NCBI RefSeq assembly: GCF_020544465.1
Contig: NZ_CP066126.1
Location: forward strand, 4,340,001 to 4,404,000
DNA: 64,000 nt
From: Chromobacterium rhizoryzae
Lineage (GTDB): Bacteria; Pseudomonadota; Gammaproteobacteria; Burkholderiales; Chromobacteriaceae
Reading direction: 5' to 3'
A model generated the notes under the pieces. The model saw only the letters and a list, made by a program, of their open reading frames with translations, was not told the DNA's origin and searched no databases. Of the stretch, positions 44,629-53,823 are shown one piece after another. The position numbers and the translations under genes are program-made. How positions within the stretch are numbered: position 1 is the first letter of the stretch; each line of letters starts with the position of its first letter.

Positions 44629-45399
44629 GTGAAAGCAGTTATTCTTGCAGGCGGGCTTGGGACTAGAATTAGCGAAGAAACCACAATCAAGCCTAAGCCG
44701 ATGGTAGAGGTGGGCGGCAAGCCCATTCTTTGGCATATAATGAAAATGTACTCTCAGCATGGGATTAATGACTTTATTATTTGCTGCGGCTACAAGGGCT
44801 ATTTAATAAAAGAATATTTTGCCAATTACTTCCTACACATGTCGGATGTGACATTCGACATGCGAAGCAATAAGATGGAAGTACATAGCAAACGGGCCGA
44901 GCCTTGGACCGTAACATTAGTTGACACTGGCGATAGCTCAATGACCGGCGGACGGCTAAAGCGCATTGCTAATTATGTTGAAAAAGACGAAACTTTCTGC
45001 CTCACCTACGGTGATGGAGTCAGCGATGTCAATCTTGAATCCGTTATCGCCTTCCATAAAAGCCATGGCAAAGCCGCTACGCTGACAGCCACCTATCCTC
45101 CAGGCCGCTTTGGAGCACTGGATATTAAAGAAGGGCAGGTCCAGAGTTTTATGGAAAAGCCTAAAGGAGATGGCGCCATGATCAATGGCGGCTTCTTTGT
45201 GCTCTCGCCAAAGGTACTTAGCTACCTCAAGGATGACAGTACCATATGGGAGCAGGAGCCATTGATGCAGCTGGCGCAAGACGGGGAGCTCATGGCTTAT
45301 ACTCATAATGGTTTCTGGCAGCCGATGGACACTTTACGAGACAAGCACTATCTAGAAAGCCTTTGGAATTCTGGCAACGCTCCATGGAAGAGCTGGTAA
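44629..45399 (+). CDS. ddhA: Glucose-1-phosphate cytidylyltransferase
   Basis: Makes CDP-glucose from CTP and Glc-1-P, the first step of the CDP-3,6-dideoxyhexose route (RfbF). 256 residues from a GTG start with an AAAGGAAA site 5' of it. Nucleotidyltransferase motif AVILAGGLGTRISEETTIKPKPMVEVGGKPILWH, then GDGVSDVNL, GGFFVLSP and WQPMDTLRDKHYLESLW, typical of RfbF. 15 bases after ddhD. Confidence 0.96.
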   Translation: MKAVILAGGLGTRISEETTIKPKPMVEVGGKPILWHIMKMYSQHGINDFIICCGYKGYLIKEYFANYFLHMSDVTFDMRSNKMEVHSKRAEPWTVTLVDTGDSSMTGGRLKRIANYVEKDETFCLTYGDGVSDVNLESVIAFHKSHGKAATLTATYPPGRFGALDIKEGQVQSFMEKPKGDGAMINGGFFVLSPKVLSYLKDDSTIWEQEPLMQLAQDGELMAYTHNGFWQPMDTLRDKHYLESLWNSGNAPWKSW

Positions 45400-45400
45400 A

Positions 45401-46468
45401 ATGACAGTTAATACCGATTTTTGGCATGGGAAGAAAGTTTTCTTAACAGGCCACACCGGTTTCAAGGGTTCTTGGCTCAGCCTATGGCTGCAAATGATGG
45501 GGGCCAAGGTATATGGCTTCGCCCTAGCCCCGGCGACAACTCCCAACCTGTTTAGCGAAGCCCAAGTCGCCGCCAACATGGTAAGCGTTCTTGGTGATGT
45601 CCGGGACTATCAAGCCGTGCTTGAGGCGATGCAAGCCGCCCAGCCAGAAATCGTCATCCACATGGCGGCACAACCGCTCGTTCGCCTCTCCTACTCAGAC
45701 CCAGTTACAACCTACTCTACAAACGTAATGGGCACCATTCATGTTCTTGAGGCAGCACGTCAATTAGCGGGCATCAAGGCCATCATCAATGTAACCACCG
45801 ATAAATGCTACGAAAACAAAGAATGGCTTTGGGGATACCGCGAATCTGAACCGATGGGGGGCCATGATCCTTACAGCAGCAGTAAAGCTTGTGCTGAGTT
45901 GGCAACAAGTGCCTATCGACTCTCCTATTTTCAACAGACATCTACCGCACTGGCCTCAGTCCGCGCCGGCAATGTCATCGGAGGGGGGGATTGGTCCAGT
46001 GACCGGCTCATACCCGATACACTGCAAGCTTTTGAAAATGATCGTCCTGTTATAATTCGCAACCCACATGCCACCCGTCCGTGGCAGCATGTGCTAGAAC
46101 CACTAGCTGGCTACCTCACCCTTGCTCAGCATCTGTATGATGAGGGCCAAAGCTACGCAGAAGGGTGGAACTTTGGCCCAGATGATGATGGAGCCCAGCC
46201 TGTACAATGGATTGTCGAGAAAATGGTGCAAGAATGGGGCAGAAAAGCACGCTGGGAACATAATTTAGGACATCACCCCCACGAAGCCAATTATCTAAAG
46301 CTTGATATTGCAAAGGCCAAAGCAAAACTAGGCTGGCGCCCCCGCTGGGATTTGACACAAGCCCTTCAGAAAATAATCCATTGGCATAGCGAGTGGCTGA
46401 ATGGAGTGAACGCACACAACCTCTGCCAACAACAGATCACCCAATACATTGAAGCATTGAAAGAATAG
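45401..46468 (+). CDS. ddhB: CDP-glucose 4,6-dehydratase
   Basis: Converts CDP-glucose to CDP-4-keto-6-deoxyglucose. 355 residues, extended SDR with FLTGHTGFKGSWLSLWLQ, HMAAQPLVRLSYSDPVTTYSTNV, ITNVTTDKCYENKEW-like INVTTDKCYENKEWLW, PYSSSKACAELATSAYR (Tyr and Lys), and NVIGGGDWSSDRLIPD. Starts 1 base after ddhA ends. Confidence 0.96.
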   Translation: MTVNTDFWHGKKVFLTGHTGFKGSWLSLWLQMMGAKVYGFALAPATTPNLFSEAQVAANMVSVLGDVRDYQAVLEAMQAAQPEIVIHMAAQPLVRLSYSDPVTTYSTNVMGTIHVLEAARQLAGIKAIINVTTDKCYENKEWLWGYRESEPMGGHDPYSSSKACAELATSAYRLSYFQQTSTALASVRAGNVIGGGDWSSDRLIPDTLQAFENDRPVIIRNPHATRPWQHVLEPLAGYLTLAQHLYDEGQSYAEGWNFGPDDDGAQPVQWIVEKMVQEWGRKARWEHNLGHHPHEANYLKLDIAKAKAKLGWRPRWDLTQALQKIIHWHSEWLNGVNAHNLCQQQITQYIEALKE

Positions 46469-46473
46469 TCACC

Positions 46474-47799
46474 ATGACTCAAGCAGCTACCCCTGAAAAT
46501 TTGCGCGCACAGATTGCCGAACTAGTTCAACAGTACGCAGACATTGTACATGCTCCCAAGCCCTTCCAACCCGGCATAAGCAGTGTCCCGGTTTCTGGAA
46601 AAGTCATAGATGCCAGCGAGCTGAAAAACATGGTAGACGCCAGCCTTGATGGATGGCTCACGACTGGTCGCTTTAATGACCAATTTGAGCAACGCTTGGC
46701 TGACTACCTAGGTGTTAAGTACCTAATCACCGTCAATTCCGGTTCATCCGCCAACTTGGTAGCTTTCTCCACCCTGACTTCTCCAAGGTTAGGGGAACGA
46801 GCAATCAGACCTGGTGATGAGGTAATTGGCGTTGCAGCAGGTTTTCCAACCACAGTCAATCCAATACTACAATTTGGCGCGGTTCCTGTCTTTGTAGATG
46901 TCGATCTTGCAAGTCATAATATCGATGCAAGTAAAATCGAAGCCGCCATTAGTCCAAAGACTAAAGCCATTATGCTTGCACACTCTTTGGGAAACCCATT
47001 CAATCTAGAAGCGGTAACTGGCATCTGCAAAAAATATGGCCTCTGGCTGGTAGAGGATTGTTGTGATGCGCTTGGCGCCACATACAATGGTCAAATGGTT
47101 GGCACATTTGGAGATATCGCCACGCTAAGCTTCTACCCTGCTCATCATATAACAATGGGAGAAGGTGGCGCTGTTTTTACAAACGATGCGGAACTCAAAC
47201 TAATAGCCGAATCCTTCCGAGATTGGGGCCGAGATTGCTATTGCAAGCCAGGAAAAGACAACACATGTGGACAACGCTTCTGCTGTCAACAAGGTAGCCT
47301 TCCATATGGCTACGATCACAAATATACATATAGTCACCTAGGTTACAACCTCAAGATTTCTGATATGCAGGCCGCTTGCGCACTTGCACAGATGGATAAA
47401 CTTGACGACTTCATCGCCGCTAGAAGGCGAAATTTTTCTTACCTGAAAGATCGTCTACAAAATTGCCTAGAATTTCTCCACTTGCCCGAAGCCACCCCCA
47501 ACTCGGACCCTTCTTGGTTCGGCTTTCCAGTTATTCTGAAAGAAAATACAGGCTTCAAACGAGTTGATCTTCTCAATTACCTAGATCAACAGAAAATTGG
47601 AACACGGTTATTATTTGCGGGCAATTTGACACGCCAACCCTATATGATAGGCAAAAACTATCGTATCAGTGGTGACTTGACAAATACCGACATTGTCATG
47701 AATCAAACTTTTTGGCTTGGGGTATACCCTGGTCTAAGCATCAAACACCTTGATTTCGTCGTGGAGAAGTTAGAAGAATTTTTCGGAATTAATTTTTGA
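46474..47799 (+). CDS. ddhC: CDP-4-keto-6-deoxy-D-glucose 3-dehydrase (E1)
   Basis: PMP-dependent, [2Fe-2S]-containing dehydrase that removes the C3 hydroxyl with DdhD. 441 residues. The DegT-fold motif SFYPAHHITMGEGG has His224 where aminotransferases carry the PLP lysine. The cluster ligands follow the known E1 spacing C-X57-C-X1-C-X7-C exactly: C197, C255, C257, C265. Extra cysteines C196, C270 and C271 are also present. These facts make it a true E1 and not an aminotransferase. Product: CDP-4-keto-3,6-dideoxyglucose. Confidence 0.96.
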   Translation: MTQAATPENLRAQIAELVQQYADIVHAPKPFQPGISSVPVSGKVIDASELKNMVDASLDGWLTTGRFNDQFEQRLADYLGVKYLITVNSGSSANLVAFSTLTSPRLGERAIRPGDEVIGVAAGFPTTVNPILQFGAVPVFVDVDLASHNIDASKIEAAISPKTKAIMLAHSLGNPFNLEAVTGICKKYGLWLVEDCCDALGATYNGQMVGTFGDIATLSFYPAHHITMGEGGAVFTNDAELKLIAESFRDWGRDCYCKPGKDNTCGQRFCCQQGSLPYGYDHKYTYSHLGYNLKISDMQAACALAQMDKLDDFIAARRRNFSYLKDRLQNCLEFLHLPEATPNSDPSWFGFPVILKENTGFKRVDLLNYLDQQKIGTRLLFAGNLTRQPYMIGKNYRISGDLTNTDIVMNQTFWLGVYPGLSIKHLDFVVEKLEEFFGINF

Positions 47800-47808
47800 A
47801 GAAATAAA

Positions 47809-48630
47809 ATGAACGATAAAATATCTAGCAACTTTAATTCAAAAGTACTCCGCAAGCGGGTACTGGATATGGCCTACGCCGGTAATACAGTGCATATCGG
47901 CTGCGCCTTTTCAATTATTGAAGTTCTCGCAGTACTTTATCGAAACTGCCTTCGCTACCCAGACAATGATCCAGCCTCCCTCAACAGAGACTATTTAGTA
48001 CTCAGCAAAGGGCATGGCGTAATGGCCCAATATGCCTGCATCTACGAGAAAGGCTGGATCAATAGTAACGATCTCAAAAATTACTTTGCTGATGGGAGCA
48101 GATTAAAAGGACTTTCTGACTCCAGCGTTCCAGGTTTAGAAGTTACGTCAGGCTCATTAGGCCATGGTTTTTCCATAGGAGTAGGTTTGGCTTTAGCCTC
48201 TAGCCTCAAAAATAGTTCACAGAAAGTTTATGTTATCGTTGGAGATGGCGAGCTAAATGAGGGACCGATCTGGGAAGGTGCCTTATTCGCAGCCCATCAT
48301 AAATTAGATAATTTCATGGTCATTGTTGATGAAAATAAATTTCAAGCGATGGGATCTACTGATGAAGTTTTGAATCTAGGAAACTTAGAAAATAAATTTT
48401 CCAGCTTTGGCTTTGAAACCATCACGATCGATGGCCATGACGAGTCCGCCATTCATGACACGATTGAAAAACTATGGATGAGTACATCGCCCACACCAAA
48501 AGCAATTATTGCAAAAACAACAAAAGGGAAAGGGGTTTCATTTATGGAAAACAATAATATTTGGCACTATACACGCCTAGATGAAAACACTTACAAAAAA
48601 GCCATATCCGAGATAGAGGATGGTGCTTAA
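47809..48630 (+). CDS. Transketolase-like, N-terminal (TPP-binding) subunit
   Basis: N-half of a split transketolase. 273 residues. Begins with VHIGCAFSIIEVLAVLYRN (usual helix for TK N), DYLVLSKGHGVMAQYA, SLGHGFSIGVGLALAS, and the TPP/metal site GDGELNEGPIWEGALFAAHHKLDN (G145-D146-G147) followed by VDENKFQ (173-). Overlaps the next gene by one base. Between ddhC and an SDR in an O-antigen operon, so it likely acts on a nucleotide sugar rather than in the pentose phosphate pathway. See finding on branched sugars. Confidence 0.92.
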   Translation: MNDKISSNFNSKVLRKRVLDMAYAGNTVHIGCAFSIIEVLAVLYRNCLRYPDNDPASLNRDYLVLSKGHGVMAQYACIYEKGWINSNDLKNYFADGSRLKGLSDSSVPGLEVTSGSLGHGFSIGVGLALASSLKNSSQKVYVIVGDGELNEGPIWEGALFAAHHKLDNFMVIVDENKFQAMGSTDEVLNLGNLENKFSSFGFETITIDGHDESAIHDTIEKLWMSTSPTPKAIIAKTTKGKGVSFMENNNIWHYTRLDENTYKKAISEIEDGA

Positions 48631-49553
48631 TGAGAAATGCATTCTCTAGCTCATTGCTCCAATTAGCCGAGAGTGACAAACGGGTCTTACTCTTAACGGG
48701 CGACCATGGCTACGCACTTTTTGATGATTTCAGAAACAGATGCCCTCAGCAATATATTAATGCAGGCATTGCTGAGCAGAATATGATCGGCATGGCCGCA
48801 GGCCTATCTAAAGCCGGTTATATCCCTGTTGTTTATGGGCTTAGCTCATTTGTTCCAATTCGAGTTTTAGAGCAAATTAAGTTAGACTTATCTCACGATA
48901 ATTTACATGCGATTATTATTGGCGATGGTGCCGGGTTTGTTTACAGCCACCTAGGAACCAGCCATCAGTCAACAGAAGATATTGCCGCAACTCGAGCGAT
49001 TCCAAATTTAAATATTTACTCTCCCTCAGACCGCCATGAATTAACTTTGTGCATGGAGCACGCTTATAGATCAAAAGCCACGACCTATTTAAGAATTGGA
49101 AAATCAGATTTAGGTGACGTGCACCACGCCCCTCTATCAGGTACCCTAGCTAGCTTCTTCGCCGTTCGAAATGGCACACCCGGTGAAATATCTTTTATCG
49201 CAACAGGAGCAATGACAAAAACGGCTATAAAAATTGCAGAGTCATTTTTTCCAAATGCAACCGTCTGGAGCGCGCCCAAAATCAAACCGCTAGACGTTGA
49301 TCAATTAGTTACCATTTGCAAATCCAGCAATATTATTGTGACGTTTGAAGAGCATTCAACTCAAGGGGGGCTGGGGTCAATGATCGCAGAGATATCTACA
49401 ACTTATGCCCCAATAAAAATACTACGAGTTGGTGTTGAGGACTGCTTTACAAAGTTATGTGGTAGCTATAGTTATTTGCTACAAGAGCAAGGCTTAGACA
49501 TTACATCTATACAGAAAAAAATTACTACTTTTCTAAAAAGTCCCCCCCAATGA
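48630..49553 (+). CDS. Transketolase-like, C-terminal (pyrimidine-binding) subunit
   Basis: C-half of the split transketolase. 307 residues. The PYR domain shows LTGDHGYALFDDFR, QYINAGIAEQNMIGMAAGLSKAGY (catalytic Glu49 that activates the TPP ring), GAGFVYSHLGTSHQSTEDIAATRAIPN, then a C-terminal domain with FEEHSTQGGLGSMIAEI. Starts within the stop of the N-subunit and overlaps the SDR by 4 bases (ATGA), so the three are translationally coupled. The TPP dimer would form across both subunits. Confidence 0.92.
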   Translation: MRNAFSSSLLQLAESDKRVLLLTGDHGYALFDDFRNRCPQQYINAGIAEQNMIGMAAGLSKAGYIPVVYGLSSFVPIRVLEQIKLDLSHDNLHAIIIGDGAGFVYSHLGTSHQSTEDIAATRAIPNLNIYSPSDRHELTLCMEHAYRSKATTYLRIGKSDLGDVHHAPLSGTLASFFAVRNGTPGEISFIATGAMTKTAIKIAESFFPNATVWSAPKIKPLDVDQLVTICKSSNIIVTFEEHSTQGGLGSMIAEISTTYAPIKILRVGVEDCFTKLCGSYSYLLQEQGLDITSIQKKITTFLKSPPQ

Positions 49554-50521
49554 CTCCACAATTAAACAATAAGAAAATCCTTATTACCGGAGGAACAGGA
49601 TTTGTTGGCAGACATATTCTTGATCATTTGATCAAAACAAAAAAAACCACTGACTGCAATATCACAGTCACCATACTAAGCCGATCTCCGGAAGTTTTTT
49701 TAAAAAACCACCCCGGTTACGCTAGTTATAAATGGCTTGGCTTTATTAAAGGCGATCTTTTCGATCTCACCAAATACAACCATTTAAAATTTACTGATAT
49801 CATTCATGCGGCGGCAGACACTCACAAAGAAGGCCCCCCTGATGAATGGTTAAAACAGCTTATCATAGGGACTCAAGCCGTTCTTGATTTCAGCCTAAAG
49901 GCAGAGGCCACAAGATTTCTCTTTATAAGCTCGGGAGCGGTATATGGCCCACAACCCAGAGAGCTAAGCCACATCTCAGAAAACTATCTAGGGGCACCTC
50001 CAACCACATTGATTAGCAGTATTTATGGCCAAGGCAAACGAATTGCTGAGCAGTTATGTACAGCTTACCTCCAAATGCATGGCCTGGAAACTGTTATTGC
50101 TCGATGTTTTGCCTTTGCAGGGGAACATATCCCACTAGATGGACCATATGCAATTGGTAACTTTATAAGGGATGCGTTATTTGGAGACGCCATTTTAATC
50201 AAGGGCAATGGGACTGCCGTGAGAAGCTATTTAGATGGTGATGATATGGCAAACTGGTTACTAAACTTACTCGCTATAGGCACACCTGGTGAAGCCTACA
50301 ACGTTGGATCTGAAGATAGAGTTCGAATAAAAACCTTAGCTCAGCTTGTAGCTAAAACCATATCTCCTGGCAAAAAGATTATTGTGCAGTCCAATTCTTC
50401 TGCAATAGAATCCACCTACATACCATCAACAAAAAAAATCCAAGCTCTTGGTGTAGAAAATCACTTTAGCATTTCATCTATTATTGAAAGAACAGCCAAT
50501 CGACATATTTATCAAAAATAA
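49550..50521 (+). CDS. Extended SDR (NAD-dependent epimerase/dehydratase family; possible branched-sugar reductase)
   Basis: 323 residues. Rossmann motif ILITGGTGFVGRHI, active site SSGAVYGP and the Tyr/Lys pair in SSIYGQGKRIAEQL, with AFAGEHIPLDGPYAIGNFIRDAL. Similar to RfbJ/YerF-like reductases by family. Because it is coupled to the transketolase genes, I infer reduction of the keto group left by ketol transfer. Alternative: it could reduce C4 to give CDP-abequose or CDP-paratose. Sequence alone cannot decide. Confidence 0.8.
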   Translation: MTPQLNNKKILITGGTGFVGRHILDHLIKTKKTTDCNITVTILSRSPEVFLKNHPGYASYKWLGFIKGDLFDLTKYNHLKFTDIIHAAADTHKEGPPDEWLKQLIIGTQAVLDFSLKAEATRFLFISSGAVYGPQPRELSHISENYLGAPPTTLISSIYGQGKRIAEQLCTAYLQMHGLETVIARCFAFAGEHIPLDGPYAIGNFIRDALFGDAILIKGNGTAVRSYLDGDDMANWLLNLLAIGTPGEAYNVGSEDRVRIKTLAQLVAKTISPGKKIIVQSNSSAIESTYIPSTKKIQALGVENHFSISSIIERTANRHIYQK

Positions 50522-50552
50522 GCCTAATCAGCCCTTGTTATTCATTGCAAAT

Positions 50553-50578
50553 AATGCTTTGTTAGCATGGCTTTTTTT
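50553..50578 (+). terminator. Weak candidate terminator between the two sugar modules
   Basis: Short stem ATGCT / AGCAT (5 bp, TTGTT loop) followed after three bases by seven T. It lies in a 165-base gap between the SDR and the next glycosyltransferase. Weak; could be only an attenuator. Confidence 0.3.
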
Positions 50579-50686
50579 CAAAATACATAGATTTAATTAA
50601 ATCAATTAAGACTTGAGGTTTGGCAAGACGCCTAGTTTTTATAACAGCGTCAATTAAAAGTCCACAATATATCCACCCGATAAAAT

Positions 50687-51664
50687 ATGCAGCCATTTTC
50701 GCTTGACAGTTCCGGAAATATTATTGACAAAACAAAAAACTTAAAAACAGTCGATATTTATATACTCAGCCATAATAGGCCAAATTTTATCGCCGAAGCC
50801 ATTGACTCCGTCAAAAAACAAACCCTGCAAGAATACAATTTATACATTTCAGATAACTCTACAACCGATGATGTAGAGCGCATCATACGGCAACAGTATG
50901 GGGACGTTATATATATCCGTAGGTCAAACTCGTTAAGTGCATTAGCCCATTTCAAAACCATTATTGAAGAAAGCACCGCAGAATTCTTAGTCATGTTTCA
51001 CGACGATGACGTCATGATGCCACGCTACCTTGAAACATTATTGGGCATCATCACCTCAGACAATGACATTGCTGCAGTCGGGTGTAATGGGCAGATTTTA
51101 CAAAACAGCAGATTAACAAAAACCATTCTCCTACAAAAGACAGACGGCATAAAGATTATAAATAGTGGGGGCGAATTATTTTTACAATACTGTAGTCCTA
51201 TCGACCATGTTGCTCCATTTCCTGGCTACATGTATAGATCCTCAAAAATTAAAGGACTATATTTAAATTCGGAATACGGAGGAAAGCACTCCGATGTTTC
51301 TTTTTTAATGCAAGTTGCACAAAGAGGTAAGATCATCTGGTCATACGCACCGTTGATTCAATATCGTATTCATGGCAGCAATGATAGCTCAACTATCCAT
51401 ATAAAGCAGCAAGCAAGCTTACTTGGATTTGTATATCAAAACACAAAAATCCAAAAAAAAGATCATGCCATTAAAATTTATAAGCTAAAGTATTTGCTTC
51501 ATTGGTGGCGATGCAACAAGAATTCCAAGAATAAGGTTTTTGCCAAACGAATCATTTTAAAGGCAATCACTCTCAGACTAATTTCAGCATATCTATGTCG
51601 CCCACACATTCTCGCCTCCAAGATTTCCCAATTGGCAAGAAAGTTTTACAATCAACCAAGATGA
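50687..51664 (+). CDS. Glycosyltransferase family 2 protein (A)
   Basis: 325 residues, GT-A fold. VDIYILSHNRPNFIAEAIDSVKKQT, SDNSTTDD, then the metal motif FHDDDVMMPRYLE (DDD 106-108) and AVGCNGQ. Likely adds one sugar of the O-unit, cytoplasmic side. The basic C-terminal tail suggests membrane association. Its stop overlaps the next start (ATGA). Donor and linkage unknown. Confidence 0.85.
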   Translation: MQPFSLDSSGNIIDKTKNLKTVDIYILSHNRPNFIAEAIDSVKKQTLQEYNLYISDNSTTDDVERIIRQQYGDVIYIRRSNSLSALAHFKTIIEESTAEFLVMFHDDDVMMPRYLETLLGIITSDNDIAAVGCNGQILQNSRLTKTILLQKTDGIKIINSGGELFLQYCSPIDHVAPFPGYMYRSSKIKGLYLNSEYGGKHSDVSFLMQVAQRGKIIWSYAPLIQYRIHGSNDSSTIHIKQQASLLGFVYQNTKIQKKDHAIKIYKLKYLLHWWRCNKNSKNKVFAKRIILKAITLRLISAYLCRPHILASKISQLARKFYNQPR

Positions 51665-52686
51665 GCAATATGAAAATAATTTTAGCGATCATGGAATATG
51701 ACTACGGAGATCCGAAAAGAGGGCAGTCATATGAGTATTACAACTTCTATGCATCCCTAAAAGAAATGGGAGTTGATGTAGAGATATTTGACTATATGTC
51801 TCTATTACAAAAGCATGGCAAAGCTGGCATGAATCAGCTATTGTTAGAAAAAGCAAAATCACAAAGCCCAAACATTATTTTATTTTCGTTATACACTGAT
51901 CAATTTGATCCAAACATTATTTTGTCATTGCAGAACCATACTCGAACTATCTGTTTTTTCCATGATGATACTTGGCGTAAAGATTTTTCCCGCTACTGGG
52001 CAAAACATTTTAATGTGTTTACTACTCCAGATATTTATGGCATAAGAAAATATCAAAAGCTTGGCCTGCAGCATGCCTTCCACTTTCCTTTTGGAGCTAA
52101 TCTTGATTTGTATAAAAAGAAAGATTCAGATAAAATTTTAGACGTTTCTTTTGTTGGAGCCTTTCACCCTTATCGCTCTTGGCTAATTAATCGTCTCAAA
52201 AAGGTAGGCATCAATGTACAGGCGTATGGTTCAGGCTGGCCAAATGGCATGGTATCACTTGAAAGAATGATCGATATTTTCAACACAAGTAAAATAAATT
52301 TAAATCTGTCTAACTCTAGCAATTGGGATGCCAGATACCTGTGTTCTTCGCCTAGAGCTTTAGTATCTCGTTTTCGATCACCCAAAACCATAGAACAGCT
52401 TAAAGCACGACATTTCGAAATTAACTCAACGGGTAGTTTTCAACTTTCATACTATGTGGAAGGGCTTGAACACTATTACGAGATTGGCAAAGAAATTGCT
52501 ATTTATTCGGATCCTGATGATTTTGTTGAAAAAGTACAAATGTACCTTGAGGATGAACCGCTTCGCAATGAAATTGCTCATAACGGGTATATGCGAACAA
52601 ATAATTCGCACAGCTTTGCCCAGCGTTTTCAATCACTCTTTTCATACATGGCTTCGATAAACCCCCATTCTATTGCATCGGAATGA
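51661..52686 (+). CDS. CgeB-like glycosyltransferase
   Basis: 341 residues from MSNMKIILAIMEYDYGDPKRG; a start 22 codons earlier would lie inside the previous gene. The C-terminal part KARHFEINSTGSFQLSYYVEGLEHYYEIGKEIAIYSD, DDFVEKVQMYLEDEPLRNEIAHNGY is typical of the CgeB/GT4-like (Glyco_trans_1_2) family. Overlaps gmd by 4 bases. Sugar and linkage unknown. Confidence 0.82.
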   Translation: MSNMKIILAIMEYDYGDPKRGQSYEYYNFYASLKEMGVDVEIFDYMSLLQKHGKAGMNQLLLEKAKSQSPNIILFSLYTDQFDPNIILSLQNHTRTICFFHDDTWRKDFSRYWAKHFNVFTTPDIYGIRKYQKLGLQHAFHFPFGANLDLYKKKDSDKILDVSFVGAFHPYRSWLINRLKKVGINVQAYGSGWPNGMVSLERMIDIFNTSKINLNLSNSSNWDARYLCSSPRALVSRFRSPKTIEQLKARHFEINSTGSFQLSYYVEGLEHYYEIGKEIAIYSDPDDFVEKVQMYLEDEPLRNEIAHNGYMRTNNSHSFAQRFQSLFSYMASINPHSIASE

Positions 52687-53807
52687 AAATGAAAAAAGCT
52701 TTAATTACCGGCATCACTGGCCAAGATGGCTCTTACCTTGCAGAGTTTTTGTTAGAAAAGGGCTATGAGGTTCATGGCATTAAGCGTAGAGCTTCATCTT
52801 TTAATACTCAGCGCATAGATCACATTTTTCAAGATCCCCATACTGAAAATGCAAAAATAAAATTACACTATGGGGACTTAAGTGACTCTTCAAATCTGAC
52901 AAGAATTATCGCCGAAGTGCAGCCTGATGAAGTATACAATTTAGGTGCACAATCACATGTTGCGGTCAGCTTTGAATCACCTGAATATACGGCCGATGTC
53001 GATGCGTTAGGCACTTTGCGTTTACTTGAAGCAATTCGTTTTTTGAAGCTTGAAAATAAGTGCCGATTTTATCAAGCCTCCACCTCAGAATTATATGGTT
53101 TGGTACAAGAAACACCTCAAAAAGAAACAACACCTTTTTATCCTAGAAGTCCTTATGCAGCAGCCAAACTCTACGCTTACTGGATAACAGTAAACTACAG
53201 GGAGTCATATGGCATGTACGCATGTAATGGTATTTTGTTCAATCATGAATCACCGCGGCGTGGGGAAACTTTTGTTACACGGAAAATTACCCGGGGCCTT
53301 GCCAATATAGCCCAAGGCCTTGAGTCTTGCTTGTACATGGGTAACATGGATGCTCTACGTGATTGGGGACATGCTAAAGACTATGTCAAGATGCAATGGT
53401 TAATGTTGCAGCAAAGCCAAGCTGCTGATTTTGTAATTGCGACAGGCGTGCAATATAGTGTCCGTCAATTTATTATCTGGTCCGCTGCACATCTAGGAAT
53501 TGAACTAGATTTTATTGGCTCTGGGATCAATGAATATGCCGTTGTGACAAAAATTTCAGGTGCGGATGCTCCTGCACTAAAAGTTGGAGATATTATTGTC
53601 AGAATTGACCCCCGCTATTTTCGGCCTGCTGAAGTAGAAACCCTTTTAGGGGATCCTAGTAAAGCCAAAAACTTACTTGGTTGGACCCCAGAGATTACAG
53701 TTCAACAGATGTGCGCTGAAATGGTACAAAATGATCTGGAGCAAGCTAAACAGCATGCATTGCTGAAAAGGCATGGGCACTATGTTTCTGTAAGCGTTGA
53801 ACGATAA
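52683..53807 (+). CDS. gmd: GDP-mannose 4,6-dehydratase
   Basis: Makes GDP-4-keto-6-deoxymannose. 374 residues. ALITGITGQDGSYLAEFLLEKGYEVHGIKRRASSFNTQRIDH is diagnostic, with LHYGDLSDSSNL, YNLGAQSHVAVSFE, the active site QASTSELYG and YPRSPYAAAKLYAYW, and RRGETFVTRKIT. A second Met two codons in is also possible. First enzyme of the colitose route here. Confidence 0.97.
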   Translation: MKMKKALITGITGQDGSYLAEFLLEKGYEVHGIKRRASSFNTQRIDHIFQDPHTENAKIKLHYGDLSDSSNLTRIIAEVQPDEVYNLGAQSHVAVSFESPEYTADVDALGTLRLLEAIRFLKLENKCRFYQASTSELYGLVQETPQKETTPFYPRSPYAAAKLYAYWITVNYRESYGMYACNGILFNHESPRRGETFVTRKITRGLANIAQGLESCLYMGNMDALRDWGHAKDYVKMQWLMLQQSQAADFVIATGVQYSVRQFIIWSAAHLGIELDFIGSGINEYAVVTKISGADAPALKVGDIIVRIDPRYFRPAEVETLLGDPSKAKNLLGWTPEITVQQMCAEMVQNDLEQAKQHALLKRHGHYVSVSVER

Positions 53808-53823
53808 GGACAAGGAGTCTTGC

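Noticed and set aside
45979..45988. Seven-G run in ddhB (and seven-C runs at the tktC/SDR junction and in gltD) as phase-variation tracts
   Set aside because: Too short to be hypermutable with confidence, and the G run encodes the conserved GGGDW motif of the enzyme.
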